A stretch of 64,000 nucleotides of DNA from Methanobacterium sp. BRmetb2 (GTDB taxonomy: Archaea > Methanobacteriota > Methanobacteria > Methanobacteriales > Methanobacteriaceae). The notes beneath the pieces were generated by a model that saw nothing but the letters and a program-made list of their open reading frames with translations, searched no databases and had not been told where the DNA came from. Shown here piece after piece: positions 19,323 to 27,751 of the stretch. The DNA is taken from contig CP022705.1 of assembly GCA_003491285.1 (NCBI GenBank), positions 496,001-560,000 of the forward strand, given 5' to 3'. Position 1 is the stretch's first letter; each line of letters starts with the position of its first letter. The translations under genes and the position numbers were made by a program.

Positions 19323-19602
19323 AACGACTTGATTATAGTTGCTTAAACTTTAATTACTAATAATATTTAAACTCCATTTTATTGAGGGGTTAATAGTTCA
19401 AATTATATCTAACATATCTTTATTATAAAAAAATATGTATTTTTTAGAATATTACGCACGACGTATACTACTGTGATCTTGTTAACAAAAAAATAAAATT
19501 AATTTTATGATTTATTATCAACAAATAAATCTGATTAAGTAGATTATCCGTGCCGATAATTATATAAAAGATTGGAACGATTAAAAGATTAGAATAATCT
19601 CC

Positions 19603-20001
19603 CTATTTATATTTGTGGAGAGTTAATTCTAGAACACTTCTAAGTTCGTCTTCTTTGAATGGTTTGTAAATTAGATTGAAAGGTTCCTTTAAAATGTATC
19701 CCTCTGGTTCTACTAATTTCAATTTTTCAATTGTTTTTTCATCAGAATAAGCTGTTAAGAATACTATAGGAATATCCATTTCTTCTTTGATTTGTTTAGC
19801 AGACATAATGCCGTCTATTTCCCCTTCCAGTTCAATGTCCATTAAAACTAGATCTGGTAATAACTCCCCTGCTTTTTCAACTGCTTCTTCGCCAGAAGGC
19901 ACTGCTGCTACAACATCATATCCCAATAATTCTAGCGTATCTACTAAATCTTCAACTGTAATTTCTTCATCTTCTACAACTAAAATTTTCTCTCCCGCCA
20001 T
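19603..20001 (-). CDS. Stand-alone response-regulator receiver protein
   Basis: 132 residues, a single receiver domain with no output domain. Acidic residues are in VVEDEE, the phospho-acceptor Asp is in LVLMDIELEG, the Thr is in VFLTAYSD and the Lys is in YKPFKEDEL. In this family the Lys and cis-Pro usually follow GYIL directly. Here the sequence runs YILKEPFNLIYKPFKEDEL, an extra seven or so residues that look like an imperfect duplication of the KPF loop. AGGGG precedes the ATG. It probably receives phosphate from the kinase encoded downstream and acts by protein interaction or as a phosphate relay. Confidence 0.88.
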   Translation of the reverse strand: MAGEKILVVEDEEITVEDLVDTLELLGYDVVAAVPSGEEAVEKAGELLPDLVLMDIELEGEIDGIMSAKQIKEEMDIPIVFLTAYSDEKTIEKLKLVEPEGYILKEPFNLIYKPFKEDELRSVLELTLHKYK

Positions 20002-20203
20002 AAAAATTCCCCTCTTAAATTAATGAAATAGTTATTAATACTTAATTTAATTTATTAGTATTAATATTAATTTATCTAAATATTAGTTTTAAGATATGTA
20101 AATATAAGGATTTTGTTAATTTTATTAAAAAAATAGTATTATAAAAAAAATTGTGAATTAATTCTAAAAATTAAAAATTAATTATCCTCCTGCTAAAGAG
20201 GAA

Positions 20204-20245
20204 AAATTTAAAAAAATGTAATTTATCCTCTGTTGAGAGGATAAA
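20204..20245 (-). terminator. Stem-loop terminator after lon
   Basis: A perfect 10-bp stem (20222-20231 with 20236-20245, core ATCCTCT/AGAGGAT) with a 4-base loop lies 20 bases after the lon stop and is followed on the minus strand by a T7 run at ~20210-20216. It would end the lon transcript before the receiver gene. Confidence 0.6.
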
Positions 20246-20264
20246 ATTTTTGTTGTCCTAAAAT

Positions 20265-22637
20265 TTACGCACCTGCCCCTTTCAATGGGTCACAATTCAT
20301 ATCCATTAGGATTGGTTTAGGTAAGTCAATACCAATAGTTTCTTTCAAGACGTCTTCCACTGTTTCCACATGTAAAAATTCGATGTCTTCTTTTACATCA
20401 TCAGGGACATCATCCAAGTCTTTTTTATTATCCTTAGGTAAGATCACCCTTTTAATCCCAGCTCTGTGGGCTGCAAGCACTTTCTCTTTTATTCCACCTA
20501 CAGGTAGTACAACTCCTCTAAGAGATATTTCACCAGTCATTGCCAATTTAGAATCAACTTCATGGCCGGTAACCAGGGAAGCGATGGTAGTCAGCAAAGC
20601 TACACCTGCTGATGGTCCATCTTTAGGAATGGCACCTGATGGTACGTGTATGTGTAAATCTTTTTTATCAAATTCCATCTGCTTTAAGTTAAAGGCCAGT
20701 CTGGATCGAATTAGACTTTGTGATATTTTTGCTGATTCTTTCATTACATCGCCTAATTGGCCAGTGAGCATTAATTTTCCAGTCCCTGGCATAAAAGCGC
20801 CCTCGATAAATAGGATGTCACCGCCAACTGGTGTCCAAGCCAAGCCAGTTACTACTCCTGGTGGATTTTGCTTGCCTACCTGATGGATCTGGGTTAGTTC
20901 ATGACCTAACATATCATAGAGCATGTCTTCTTTAACTACGTATGGTAAATCCACTTTGCCCATAACAATCTTTTCGGAAGCTACACGGGCAACAGTTGAA
21001 AGTTGTCTTTTAAGACCTCTTACCCCTGCTTCTCGGGTGTACTTTTCAATAATAGTTCTTAATGCTTCATCGTCAATCTGAAGCTGACTATCTTTTAATC
21101 CATTATCTTCCAGTACTAACCCAATAAGATGATTTTTGGCTATGTGGAACTTCTCATGAAGGGTATAACTGCCTATTTCTATTATCTCCATACGGTCACG
21201 AAGCGGTCCAGGTATGTCTCGTAGTGAATTAGCCGTAGCAATGAAAAACACATCAGATAGGTCGTATGGCACTTCTAAGTAATGATCTGAAAATGTGTTA
21301 TTTTGTTCAGGATCCAGCACTTCCAGTAAGGCACTGGCCGGATCACCGTTAAAGGAAGCCATTAATTTATCTACTTCATCCAGGATGAATACTGGATTTT
21401 TTTCACCAGCACGCTTCATTCCCTGAATAATTCTGCCAGGTAATGCACCCAGGTAGGTTCTCCTGTGACCTCTGATTTCTGACTCGTCTTTTACACCACC
21501 TAGACTGATTCTAACATATTCCCTTTCTAATGCTTCGGCTATACTTTTCCCAAGACTGGTTTTACCTGTGCCTGGCGGTCCAACCAGTAAAAGTATTGAG
21601 CCCTGCTTGTTTTTCTTTAGTTTCATTACAGTTAAGTGTTGAATTATTCTATCTTTTACTTTATCCAGGCCATAGTGCTGTTCATCCAGTACTTTTCTGG
21701 CTGATTCTATATCAATATCTTTTATATCGCTTGGGGCCCAAGGCAAGCTTACTAATAGATCTAGATAATTTCTGATAACGTTTTCTTCAGAACTGTGCGG
21801 TCCCTGTCTTTCCAGTTTGTTTACTTCCTCCAGTGCCACTTTTTCAACCTCTTCAGGCATGTTGGCTTCTTCAATCAAATCCCGGTAATCTTTTTTAGAG
21901 GAAGTTCCTTGAGATTCATTTAACTCATCCTGTATTGCTTTTAGCTGCTCTTTTAGCATGTTTTCTCTGTGTTTTTTGTTCATTTCTTCATTGAATTTAG
22001 CAGCCATCTCCATCTGGAATTTTATTGACTCCTTCTGTTCAATTAGAAGATCTAAAAACTTTAAACTTTTTTCTTTTAGTGAATGTATTTCTAATATTTC
22101 CTGTTTTTCCTCAAGAGATAATCTTATGTATGGAAATACGTAGGCCATTATCTCATCTAAATCAGTTAACTGATTAATCTTTTTTAGATAAGTTTTTGAA
22201 CCTTTGAAATTTTCACTTATCTCTGAAACTAAAAATTTGATGTGGTTAATTATTTCTTTTTGATCTTCCTCATCCAGATCCATTAAATCTGAAATAGGTT
22301 GATATTTTACTCTGTAATCTAATCCATCAGAAATAAATTCTTTAATTTCTACCTTTTCCAATATTTCAACACTTATATGATAAAAATCTCTCTGTTCTTT
22401 AGCATTTTTGATTTTGATTAAAGTTCCAACCCTGTAAAAATCAGATTCTACATAAGGCGGGCCGGCACCTTCCTTTACTCCTAATGAAATGCCGTAGAAA
22501 TTATCTTTTGCAGCTCGATTATATATTTCACTGCCAATTTCTTTACTAATTTTAAGATTCATACTAGTTTTTGGTAACAAAACTGTATCTGGTATAACTA
22601 ATACGGACAATTCTCCGTTAATATCTATTTTCTGCAT
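20265..22637 (-). CDS. lon: ATP-dependent protease Lon, bacterial-type LonA
   Basis: 790 residues in the soluble LonA layout: N-terminal substrate-binding domain (~1-200), coiled coil (~200-250), AAA+ module with Walker A GPPGTGKTSLGKS, Walker B VFILDEVDKL and YVRISLGGVKDESEIRGHRRTY-type pore loop, then a peptidase domain with Ser676 in KDGPSAG and Lys719 in GGIKEK (43 residues apart, as in E. coli Lon). It degrades misfolded and regulatory proteins. Archaea usually carry membrane LonB; a LonA gene in methanogens is thought to come from bacteria. A 17-bp inverted repeat upstream (22714-22730) may control it. Confidence 0.95.
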   Translation of the reverse strand: MQKIDINGELSVLVIPDTVLLPKTSMNLKISKEIGSEIYNRAAKDNFYGISLGVKEGAGPPYVESDFYRVGTLIKIKNAKEQRDFYHISVEILEKVEIKEFISDGLDYRVKYQPISDLMDLDEEDQKEIINHIKFLVSEISENFKGSKTYLKKINQLTDLDEIMAYVFPYIRLSLEEKQEILEIHSLKEKSLKFLDLLIEQKESIKFQMEMAAKFNEEMNKKHRENMLKEQLKAIQDELNESQGTSSKKDYRDLIEEANMPEEVEKVALEEVNKLERQGPHSSEENVIRNYLDLLVSLPWAPSDIKDIDIESARKVLDEQHYGLDKVKDRIIQHLTVMKLKKNKQGSILLLVGPPGTGKTSLGKSIAEALEREYVRISLGGVKDESEIRGHRRTYLGALPGRIIQGMKRAGEKNPVFILDEVDKLMASFNGDPASALLEVLDPEQNNTFSDHYLEVPYDLSDVFFIATANSLRDIPGPLRDRMEIIEIGSYTLHEKFHIAKNHLIGLVLEDNGLKDSQLQIDDEALRTIIEKYTREAGVRGLKRQLSTVARVASEKIVMGKVDLPYVVKEDMLYDMLGHELTQIHQVGKQNPPGVVTGLAWTPVGGDILFIEGAFMPGTGKLMLTGQLGDVMKESAKISQSLIRSRLAFNLKQMEFDKKDLHIHVPSGAIPKDGPSAGVALLTTIASLVTGHEVDSKLAMTGEISLRGVVLPVGGIKEKVLAAHRAGIKRVILPKDNKKDLDDVPDDVKEDIEFLHVETVEDVLKETIGIDLPKPILMDMNCDPLKGAGA

Positions 22638-22713
22638 ATTCTCACCCGATAACCCGGTTTACTATTTTTATGATGTTTATAAAATAATTCAATAAATCTA
22701 AATTTTCCCCTTT

Positions 22714-22730
22714 ATCCACATTTTGTGGAT
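22714..22730. promoter_or_regulatory. Inverted repeat upstream of lon
   Basis: ATCCACA and TGTGGAT are perfect 7-bp arms around three T bases, 77 bases upstream of the lon start and 45 bases after the arsR-like stop. A TATA-like TTTTATAAAC on the minus strand (~22677-22686) lies between it and lon. It is not followed by a T run, so an operator (perhaps stress-related) is more likely than a terminator. Confidence 0.4.
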
Positions 22731-22775
22731 GTAGATTCACTTTAAATATTGAAAATGATTCAGATATAAAAAAAA

Positions 22776-23123
22776 TTATCTGTTTTTTTCTATAATTTCG
22801 CACTTAGTTAAAACGCATCCAAACAAAAAATCAATTTTCTTTTTATGTTTTACTAAGGCACTGTGATTGAAGGTGTAATACATCTGGTTACCCTGTTTTT
22901 TGGCACTGAGTATTTTGGCGTTTTTCAGTATTTTAAGATGCTGTGATGCGGCTGGTTGAGTTAAACCCATTATTTTAGCCATTTGTGTAACATTTATCAT
23001 TTCTATCTCCCCTGAAGTGAGAGAATAAACTAATAATAATCTGTTAATATTTCCAAGAGCTTTAAATAGTTCTTCCAGTTCTCTGGATAGGTCACAGCAA
23101 TTTTCTGAATTCACCCTCAACAT
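22776..23123 (-). CDS. ArsR-family winged-helix repressor
   Basis: 115 residues from ATG 23123. The winged helix includes LFKALGNINRLLLVYSL, MAKIMGLTQPAASQHLKIL (recognition helix) and KQGNQMYYTFNH (wing). Two cysteines lie near the N-terminus (ENCCDL) and two near the C-terminus (FGCVLTKCEI), possible metal ligands. The open frame continues upstream to 23174, but that part is simply the A/T-rich promoter and a 28-bp palindrome read as codons (YKYILIYLWY), so the start is placed after it. No Shine-Dalgarno site is present, suggesting a leaderless transcript. No transporter or reductase target is adjacent; autoregulation is likely. Confidence 0.82.
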   Translation of the reverse strand: MLRVNSENCCDLSRELEELFKALGNINRLLLVYSLTSGEIEMINVTQMAKIMGLTQPAASQHLKILKNAKILSAKKQGNQMYYTFNHSALVKHKKKIDFLFGCVLTKCEIIEKNR

Positions 23124-23130
23124 GTACCAT

Positions 23131-23158
23131 AAGTATATAAGTATATACTTATATACTT
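23131..23158. promoter_or_regulatory. 28-bp perfect palindrome, ArsR operator and promoter
   Basis: The 28 bases are exactly equal to their reverse complement and are built from four 8-base-spaced half units (AAGTATAT twice, then ACTTATAT and ACTT). It ends 7 bases before the regulator's ATG and contains the only TATA-like sequence, so a bound repressor would cover the promoter. ArsR-family operators are typically short A/T-rich palindromes in this position. Confidence 0.75.
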
Positions 23159-23474
23159 TTCGATCTTGAACCATACAAAATTATTTTTAATTTTTAAAAA
23201 TTCAAAGAATATTATTTTAGGTAAAAATTTAAATAAAAAAATGATTTTCAATCAGCTTTAAAAAACCATTCCAACTCTGATTAAGTTATTAAAGGTTAAA
23301 TACTAGTCAAAATTAACTATTCTGGAAAATCAAAAGAATAAACGAATTTAAAGAAAAGTTTATTTTTAGAGGTGTATTTACAATAAAATCATCCGATAAG
23401 TTTAAATATGATATTAGTTAAATATCCAGATTGCCGCATTATGTGGATATCAATTAGTTTTAGATTATCGCTTT

Positions 23475-23546
23475 AGTCCCGTGGGGTAGTGGTAATCCTG
23501 CTGGGCTTTGGACCCGGCGACGGCGGTTCGACTCCGCTCGGGACTA
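23475..23546 (+). tRNA. tRNA-Gln (anticodon TTG)
   Basis: 72 bases fold as a tRNA. The acceptor stem is AGTCCCG (23475-23481) with CGGGACT (23539-23545) and discriminator A. The anticodon stem is CTGGG/CCCGG around the loop CTTTGGA, giving anticodon TTG. The T arm is GGCGG-TTCGACT-CCGCT. CCA is not encoded. Archaeal Gln-tRNA is charged with Glu and then amidated by GatDE. The preceding 300 bases (23175-23474) hold no gene; a TATA-like TTTAAATATG is at 23401, rather far upstream. Confidence 0.93.
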
Positions 23547-23571
23547 TCCCTTTAACCTATAAGGTTTTTAA

Positions 23572-24705
23572 ATGGCCAAAATTTTAGTTGTTGGGACAAA
23601 TACGCGAGCTTTAGCCTGCTCTGCAAAGAAATTAGGATATGAAGTTTATTCTGTGGAACATTTCTGCACCCAAGATCTGCTAGAATGTTCAGACCACACC
23701 CACTGCAACCTAAAACCAGAACCCTATAAATCATGTGGAAAACTGGAAGACACTTTTGACCCGGTTTCTCTGGCAGAATATGTAGCAGAATATGTGGATA
23801 GTGTAGATTATATACTTTATAATTCTGGAGTGCTGCCTAAAATCTTTCCTAAAGAAAAAATAAAAGGCAATGCTAAGACAGAACACGTGGAAAATAAGTT
23901 CAAATTCTACAAGAAAATTAAAAACAAATTCAAAGTCCCTGAAACATTTTTAGTATCTAATTTTCATGAAATAAAAGAAATTACCGATGATAATAAAGAT
24001 AAAAAGTTTATTTTAAAGCCACTGTATGGTTGTGGTGGTGCTGGAATTAGTGAAATTGACGTTTTCAACAGGGAAAATTTATTAAATGACATGATTCTTC
24101 AAGAGTACGTGCCAGGAGATAATATAAGTGCATCGGTACTTTCAGTAAGAGGTGAAGCCAAAACAATTTTCACCAGTAAGCAGTTAATTGGAGTAAAGGG
24201 CTTAGGACAAAAAGATCAATGGGGATACTGTGGAAATATGGTTCCCTACATTGATTATCCAGAGATTAAAGAAACTGCTGAAGAGCTTGTAGAATACCTA
24301 TCTCTCCAGGGATCGAATGGTGTGGATATGATCTATGACCACGGAGAATTGAAGATCATTGAAGTAAATCCTCGTTTCCAGGGAACCTTTGAATGTGCTG
24401 AATCGTCTCTGGGAATAAATATGGTAGATGCCCACTTGCAGGCATGTGAAGGAAATTTAATAAACCTGCCAAAACCCCAGAAATTTGCTGTTAAAATGAT
24501 TGTATTTGCAAGAAATAGATCAATTGTACGGGATATTAATTTTAAAGGTGTTTACGACTTACCCCATCCACAAGTTATAATCGAAAAAAATGAACCAGTT
24601 GCAACTGTACTCCAAAGCAGCCCAATACTGGAAGACGCCATCTATTCAGCAAAAAAAACTGTGGAGAGAGTTTACAGCGGTCTTGAAAAATACGAAGCTA
24701 ATTAA
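23572..24705 (+). CDS. ATP-grasp family ligase, substrate unknown
   Basis: 377 residues. An N-terminal Rossmann-like pre-ATP-grasp domain (ILVVGTNTRALACSAKKLGYEVYSVEH) is followed by the ATP-grasp domain: KFILKPLYGCGGAGI (ATP lid), MILQEYVPGDNISASVLS, and the metal-binding LKIIEVNPRFQGTFE. ATP-grasp enzymes join a carboxylate to an amine or thiol through an acyl phosphate. It resembles the DUF201/COG2232-type archaeal carboligases. Methanofuran (MfnD), F420 (CofF) and tetrahydrosarcinapterin (MptN) enzymes also belong to this superfamily, so cofactor assembly is possible, but no specific substrate can be read. It begins 25 bases after the tRNA gene. Confidence 0.75.
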   Translation: MAKILVVGTNTRALACSAKKLGYEVYSVEHFCTQDLLECSDHTHCNLKPEPYKSCGKLEDTFDPVSLAEYVAEYVDSVDYILYNSGVLPKIFPKEKIKGNAKTEHVENKFKFYKKIKNKFKVPETFLVSNFHEIKEITDDNKDKKFILKPLYGCGGAGISEIDVFNRENLLNDMILQEYVPGDNISASVLSVRGEAKTIFTSKQLIGVKGLGQKDQWGYCGNMVPYIDYPEIKETAEELVEYLSLQGSNGVDMIYDHGELKIIEVNPRFQGTFECAESSLGINMVDAHLQACEGNLINLPKPQKFAVKMIVFARNRSIVRDINFKGVYDLPHPQVIIEKNEPVATVLQSSPILEDAIYSAKKTVERVYSGLEKYEAN

Positions 24706-24809
24706 ACATAAAAATCAATACAAAGAGATTAGTTTATTTTTTTAAATTATAAAGAGAACTTTAAAATGATTAGATTAAATCATCTGAAACATTATTAAGA
24801 TTAATTGGA

Positions 24810-24959
24810 TTAAATTATTCCCAACACACTTATAATAAATATTATTGTACCAACAGTTATAAGAATTGTTGAAACTATCATTAATCCTGCAGCAATTAGA
24901 TAGATTTTGGCTCTTCTATCAGGATCTTTTAATAAGTCTTCAATAGGGTCTATGGTCAT
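24810..24959 (-). CDS. Small single-pass membrane protein (49 aa)
   Basis: A short reading frame of 49 codons starting MTIDPIEDLLKDPDRRAKIY and followed by about 28 hydrophobic residues that end in SVLGII. One transmembrane helix with a short acidic cytoplasmic N-terminus is predicted. Translation is well supported: GAGGTGA overlaps the stop of the UPF0216 gene, and the ATG follows 4 bases after it, so the two genes are translationally coupled. No family is recognised and no function can be given. Confidence 0.65.
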   Translation of the reverse strand: MTIDPIEDLLKDPDRRAKIYLIAAGLMIVSTILITVGTIIFIISVLGII

Positions 24960-24963
24960 TTGT

Positions 24964-25368
24964 TCACCTCACTAAGAAAATATATTGAGTTGTTGTTGGA
25001 AGTTCCATTCTTACAATCTTTATATCGGGGCGGTATATAAAAATTTCATTCTTCTCAGACTGAATATCTAAGATTTTAGTAACTATTTCACACTCTAATT
25101 TGCCAGATATCCTGGCGCCTGATTTATCAGATCCTATTTCAATATAAATAGGGAGTTTCAATCGGCTGTGATCACTTTCTGGGATCATTTTTGAAAGTCT
25201 TTCCAGTTCCTCCCATTTGAATCTATGTCTGGTGCCATCTGTACCAGTAACATGGGGTTTTTCTTCCTTTAAGAGTTCACTTAACTTCTTTCGACTTTTA
25301 GGTAGATGTCGGTTTAAACTCATTATCTGCTTTTTAATTAACCTGTCAGCACGATCAATATCTTTCAT
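24964..25368 (-). CDS. UPF0216 (DUF61) family protein
   Basis: 134 residues. The family core is LNRHLPKSRKKLSELLKEEKPHVTGTDGTRHRFKWEELERLSKMIP, followed by a beta-rich part with LKLPIYIEIGSDKSGARISGKLECEIV. It is an archaea-specific conserved protein of unknown function, predicted soluble. The stop codon TGA is part of the ribosome-binding site of the 49-residue membrane protein, so the pair is cotranslated. That coupling suggests a membrane-associated role. Confidence 0.8.
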   Translation of the reverse strand: MKDIDRADRLIKKQIMSLNRHLPKSRKKLSELLKEEKPHVTGTDGTRHRFKWEELERLSKMIPESDHSRLKLPIYIEIGSDKSGARISGKLECEIVTKILDIQSEKNEIFIYRPDIKIVRMELPTTTQYIFLVR

Positions 25369-25564
25369 TTAATGAACTTTTAATCATTCTCACATATTTA
25401 ATATTTTGATTTTACATAATATTTCCATAATTTATGAAGATTTTTTAGAAAAAAATATAGAATTCATGAATCAAGAAGATAATTTTAGAAGATTTAATTG
25501 AACTTAGCTCCAAAACAATTTGAAGAACTGATTTTATAAATAAATCTATTTAGGAAAAATAAAT

Positions 25565-26119
25565 ATGGATTTTATTATAGAAATTTTACTAGGGATTGGA
25601 TTGGCCATGGATGCGTTTAGTGTTTCCATAACACGGGGATTGGCCTGGAAATGTCAAATTAAGCATGCGTTAATAATTGCAATATTATTTGGATTTTTTC
25701 AGGGATTCATGCCTGTTTTAGGATGGATTTCTGGTTTACAATTGCAAATAATAATTTCAACAGTTGCACCATGGGTTGCCTTTATTTTACTCAACATTAT
25801 AGGTATAAAAATGATTTATGAAAGTATTTGCATGGCAGATGATGAGGTGTGCCCTTTTTTTTCATTTAAAGAACTATTAATCCTTTCTATTGCCACCAGT
25901 ATTGATGCCTTTGCTGTGGGTGTGACCTTTGCTGTTATGAACACACCTATAATCGAACCCATACTTATCATAGGACTGATAACCTTCATACTATCATTTT
26001 TAGGTGTTTATCTTGGCAAAAGCGTTGGTCGTTTGTTTGAAAATAAAATAGAAATATTAGGAGGTATAATCCTAATTGGAATAGGATTTAAGATACTTTT
26101 AGAAAATTTGTTATTTTAA
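25565..26119 (+). CDS. mntP: MntP-type manganese efflux pump
   Basis: 184 residues, six transmembrane helices in two related halves. Each half carries a conserved Asp near its start: GIGLAMDAFSVSITRG and ATSIDAFAVGVTFA. These are the MntP (DUF204) signature motifs. It exports Mn2+ across the cytoplasmic membrane. A TATA-like TTTTATAAATAAA (25532-25544) is ~20 bases before the ATG, no Shine-Dalgarno site is seen, and the transcript is probably leaderless. No manganese riboswitch or MntR site is apparent. Confidence 0.92.
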   Translation: MDFIIEILLGIGLAMDAFSVSITRGLAWKCQIKHALIIAILFGFFQGFMPVLGWISGLQLQIIISTVAPWVAFILLNIIGIKMIYESICMADDEVCPFFSFKELLILSIATSIDAFAVGVTFAVMNTPIIEPILIIGLITFILSFLGVYLGKSVGRLFENKIEILGGIILIGIGFKILLENLLF

Positions 26120-26225
26120 ATATTATTAAGAAGCCATATCTACCTTTATAATTGTAAAACTTAATTCAAATAGTAATACTAAATTTTATATTCAATAATT
26201 TAGATAATAGAAATTGGTGATATTA

Positions 26226-26561
26226 GTGGATATTGATATAGAACAGTGCAGAGAAAATGATAAAATTAAAGATATTATCAGTAAGAGTGGACTTTCCATA
26301 AAATACATAAAACTCCTTTTAAGACTTTCAGACTCCATATATATAAATGCAATAAATTACAATGTCCAAATAGAAGATGGGAGTGTTATAATATTACTTA
26401 TATCATCTAAACCAGAAAATAAAACGGGTTTATTTAATATAACATCTTTAACCAATGTTTTATATAAAATTAGAGATATGGGCAAAGAAAACAAGGAAAT
26501 CAATACTATTTGTGAAATTGAAGACAAAATAATGAAAATTATCATTAATATTGAGCAGTAA
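26226..26561 (+). CDS. Conserved-looking small protein, unknown
   Basis: 111 residues from GTG 26226, chosen because GGTGAT (26216-26221) lies 4 bases upstream. Mixed alpha/beta content with no membrane segment, no cysteine pair and no recognised motif: an acidic N-terminus (DIDIEQCRENDKIKDI), a helix (SIKYIKLLLRLSDSIYINAI), and beta strands (VQIEDGSVIILLISS). Base composition matches the neighbours. It probably shares a transcript with the coiled-coil gene that starts 57 bases after its stop. Confidence 0.5.
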   Translation: MDIDIEQCRENDKIKDIISKSGLSIKYIKLLLRLSDSIYINAINYNVQIEDGSVIILLISSKPENKTGLFNITSLTNVLYKIRDMGKENKEINTICEIEDKIMKIIINIEQ

Positions 26562-26617
26562 CTATTTTTCAGATAATTCTGCTATTTTGTAATTAAACTC
26601 TTTTAGAAGGTTAAGTA

Positions 26618-27043
26618 ATGAAATATAGCGTAGATGATTATCATAATTTAATTGTAGAAATAACAAATATTGAAATTGAGGCATCATCCATTGCTGAATC
26701 CAGACAGATTTTAACCGAATTGAAGAAACGTGAAAAAATTTTAATTGAATTGAGAAAATTAATTTCAGATGATATTAGATCAATTGAATTAGAATATCTA
26801 AAAGAGAGAAGACTTATCATAGAAAAATATTCCCCCAACAACAATAACAGCGGTTTTTTAAACATATTGAATCGTGGGTCACCACGCAAGAATAGAACAA
26901 AAGAAATGAAAAAATTTGATAAAAAGAAAGAATCACAATTAGACCCTTATTATAACCTAAAATATCAGATTGACCATTTGTTGGAACAGATTAAAGAAGC
27001 AAAAATAGCTCAATCCGATTATATGAAGGAACGTTTTAGGTAA
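26618..27043 (+). CDS. Small coiled-coil protein, unknown
   Basis: 141 residues, highly charged. Two helical stretches, ~10-65 and ~105-140, have heptad-like spacing (AESRQILTELKKREKILIELRKL and YNLKYQIDHLLEQIKEAKIAQSD), joined by a basic Asn/Gly-rich loop (SPNNNNSG, SPRKNRTKE). GAAGG lies ~8 bases before the ATG. No family is recognised. A helical hairpin adaptor is the most that can be inferred. Confidence 0.5.
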   Translation: MKYSVDDYHNLIVEITNIEIEASSIAESRQILTELKKREKILIELRKLISDDIRSIELEYLKERRLIIEKYSPNNNNSGFLNILNRGSPRKNRTKEMKKFDKKKESQLDPYYNLKYQIDHLLEQIKEAKIAQSDYMKERFR

Positions 27044-27085
27044 AATAAAATGATTCAAAGTTTCTTTTTGTTATAGTAATTAGTT

Positions 27086-27589
27086 TTACTCTTTTTTTAT
27101 CCATTTGTACAGGTCATTAGAAAATAAAACAAAATTTAACATGGCCTTTGTATATTCTCTAGCAGCTTCCACATCATTTAAATCATAATCCTTCTTTTGG
27201 ACTACATTAACAAATCTTTTATTTAGTGCCTCTTCAACAGTATTAGACAAAAATTGGATTATCTGCGATGGATCTTCTGATTCTACCGCTTCTTCAGCTT
27301 TTTTTATTACAGGACCCCAGTCAAGATCCGCTGGTTTAAGGCCGTTATACGGTTTGTCCTCATCTTTTCTATGTAATCTTACAGCAGTCTCAAAAAACCA
27401 GTAGTCTGCAATTTCTGCAGCATCTTCACTTAATTCTCTTACCATTAATGTCTTGTCAAAAGCATATCCTAATTCTTTTTCAGATTCTTTGGAAACAAAA
27501 GGAAGGACATAATTTATATTCTCCATTTCAAGTGCAATTTCAGCCGCGGTAACAACCGGACCATCCATAGTATCACAATGTGGTGCCAT
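27086..27589 (-). CDS. DUF6448 family protein
   Basis: 167 residues from ATG 27589, preceded by GGGGGATGA 4 bases upstream; the ATG at 27604 has no such site. It opens with MAPHCDTMDGPVVTAA, the hallmark of DUF6448 proteins, which usually begin at this point. The remainder is helical (NINYVLPFVSK, DAAEIADYWFFETAVRLHRKDEDKPYNGL, VEEALNKRFVNVV). The His-Cys-Asp motif next to the N-terminus could bind metal. Function unknown. It converges with the coiled-coil gene. Confidence 0.78.
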   Translation of the reverse strand: MAPHCDTMDGPVVTAAEIALEMENINYVLPFVSKESEKELGYAFDKTLMVRELSEDAAEIADYWFFETAVRLHRKDEDKPYNGLKPADLDWGPVIKKAEEAVESEDPSQIIQFLSNTVEEALNKRFVNVVQKKDYDLNDVEAAREYTKAMLNFVLFSNDLYKWIKKE

Positions 27590-27751
27590 GAACTCATCCC
27601 CCATTAAAGATTTATAAAATATATAACTTTAAAACATTATATAATTTTAAAAACTTTCAGGAAAAAAATTTGGTAATTTAAATAGTCTAGATCTTAAAAT
27701 GTGTTAAATAAAGAATAAAAGAAGAATTTAAAGTAATAAAAAAATAGAAGA

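Noticed and set aside
19543..19560. ATTATC-N6-GATAAT inverted repeat between receiver and kinase genes
   Set aside because: Short 6-bp arms without a T run and common by chance in such A/T-rich DNA; too weak to call a terminator or operator.
20383..20883. 166-codon open frame on the plus strand
   Set aside because: It is antisense to the lon gene, whose translation is clearly conserved; no ribosome site and no family resemblance.
23124..23174. Longer ArsR reading frame starting at 23174
   Set aside because: The added residues are the palindromic promoter region translated; no family similarity and no ribosome site.
23475..23546. tRNA gene as an integration site
   Set aside because: No integrase is adjacent and no repeat of the tRNA 3' end was seen nearby.
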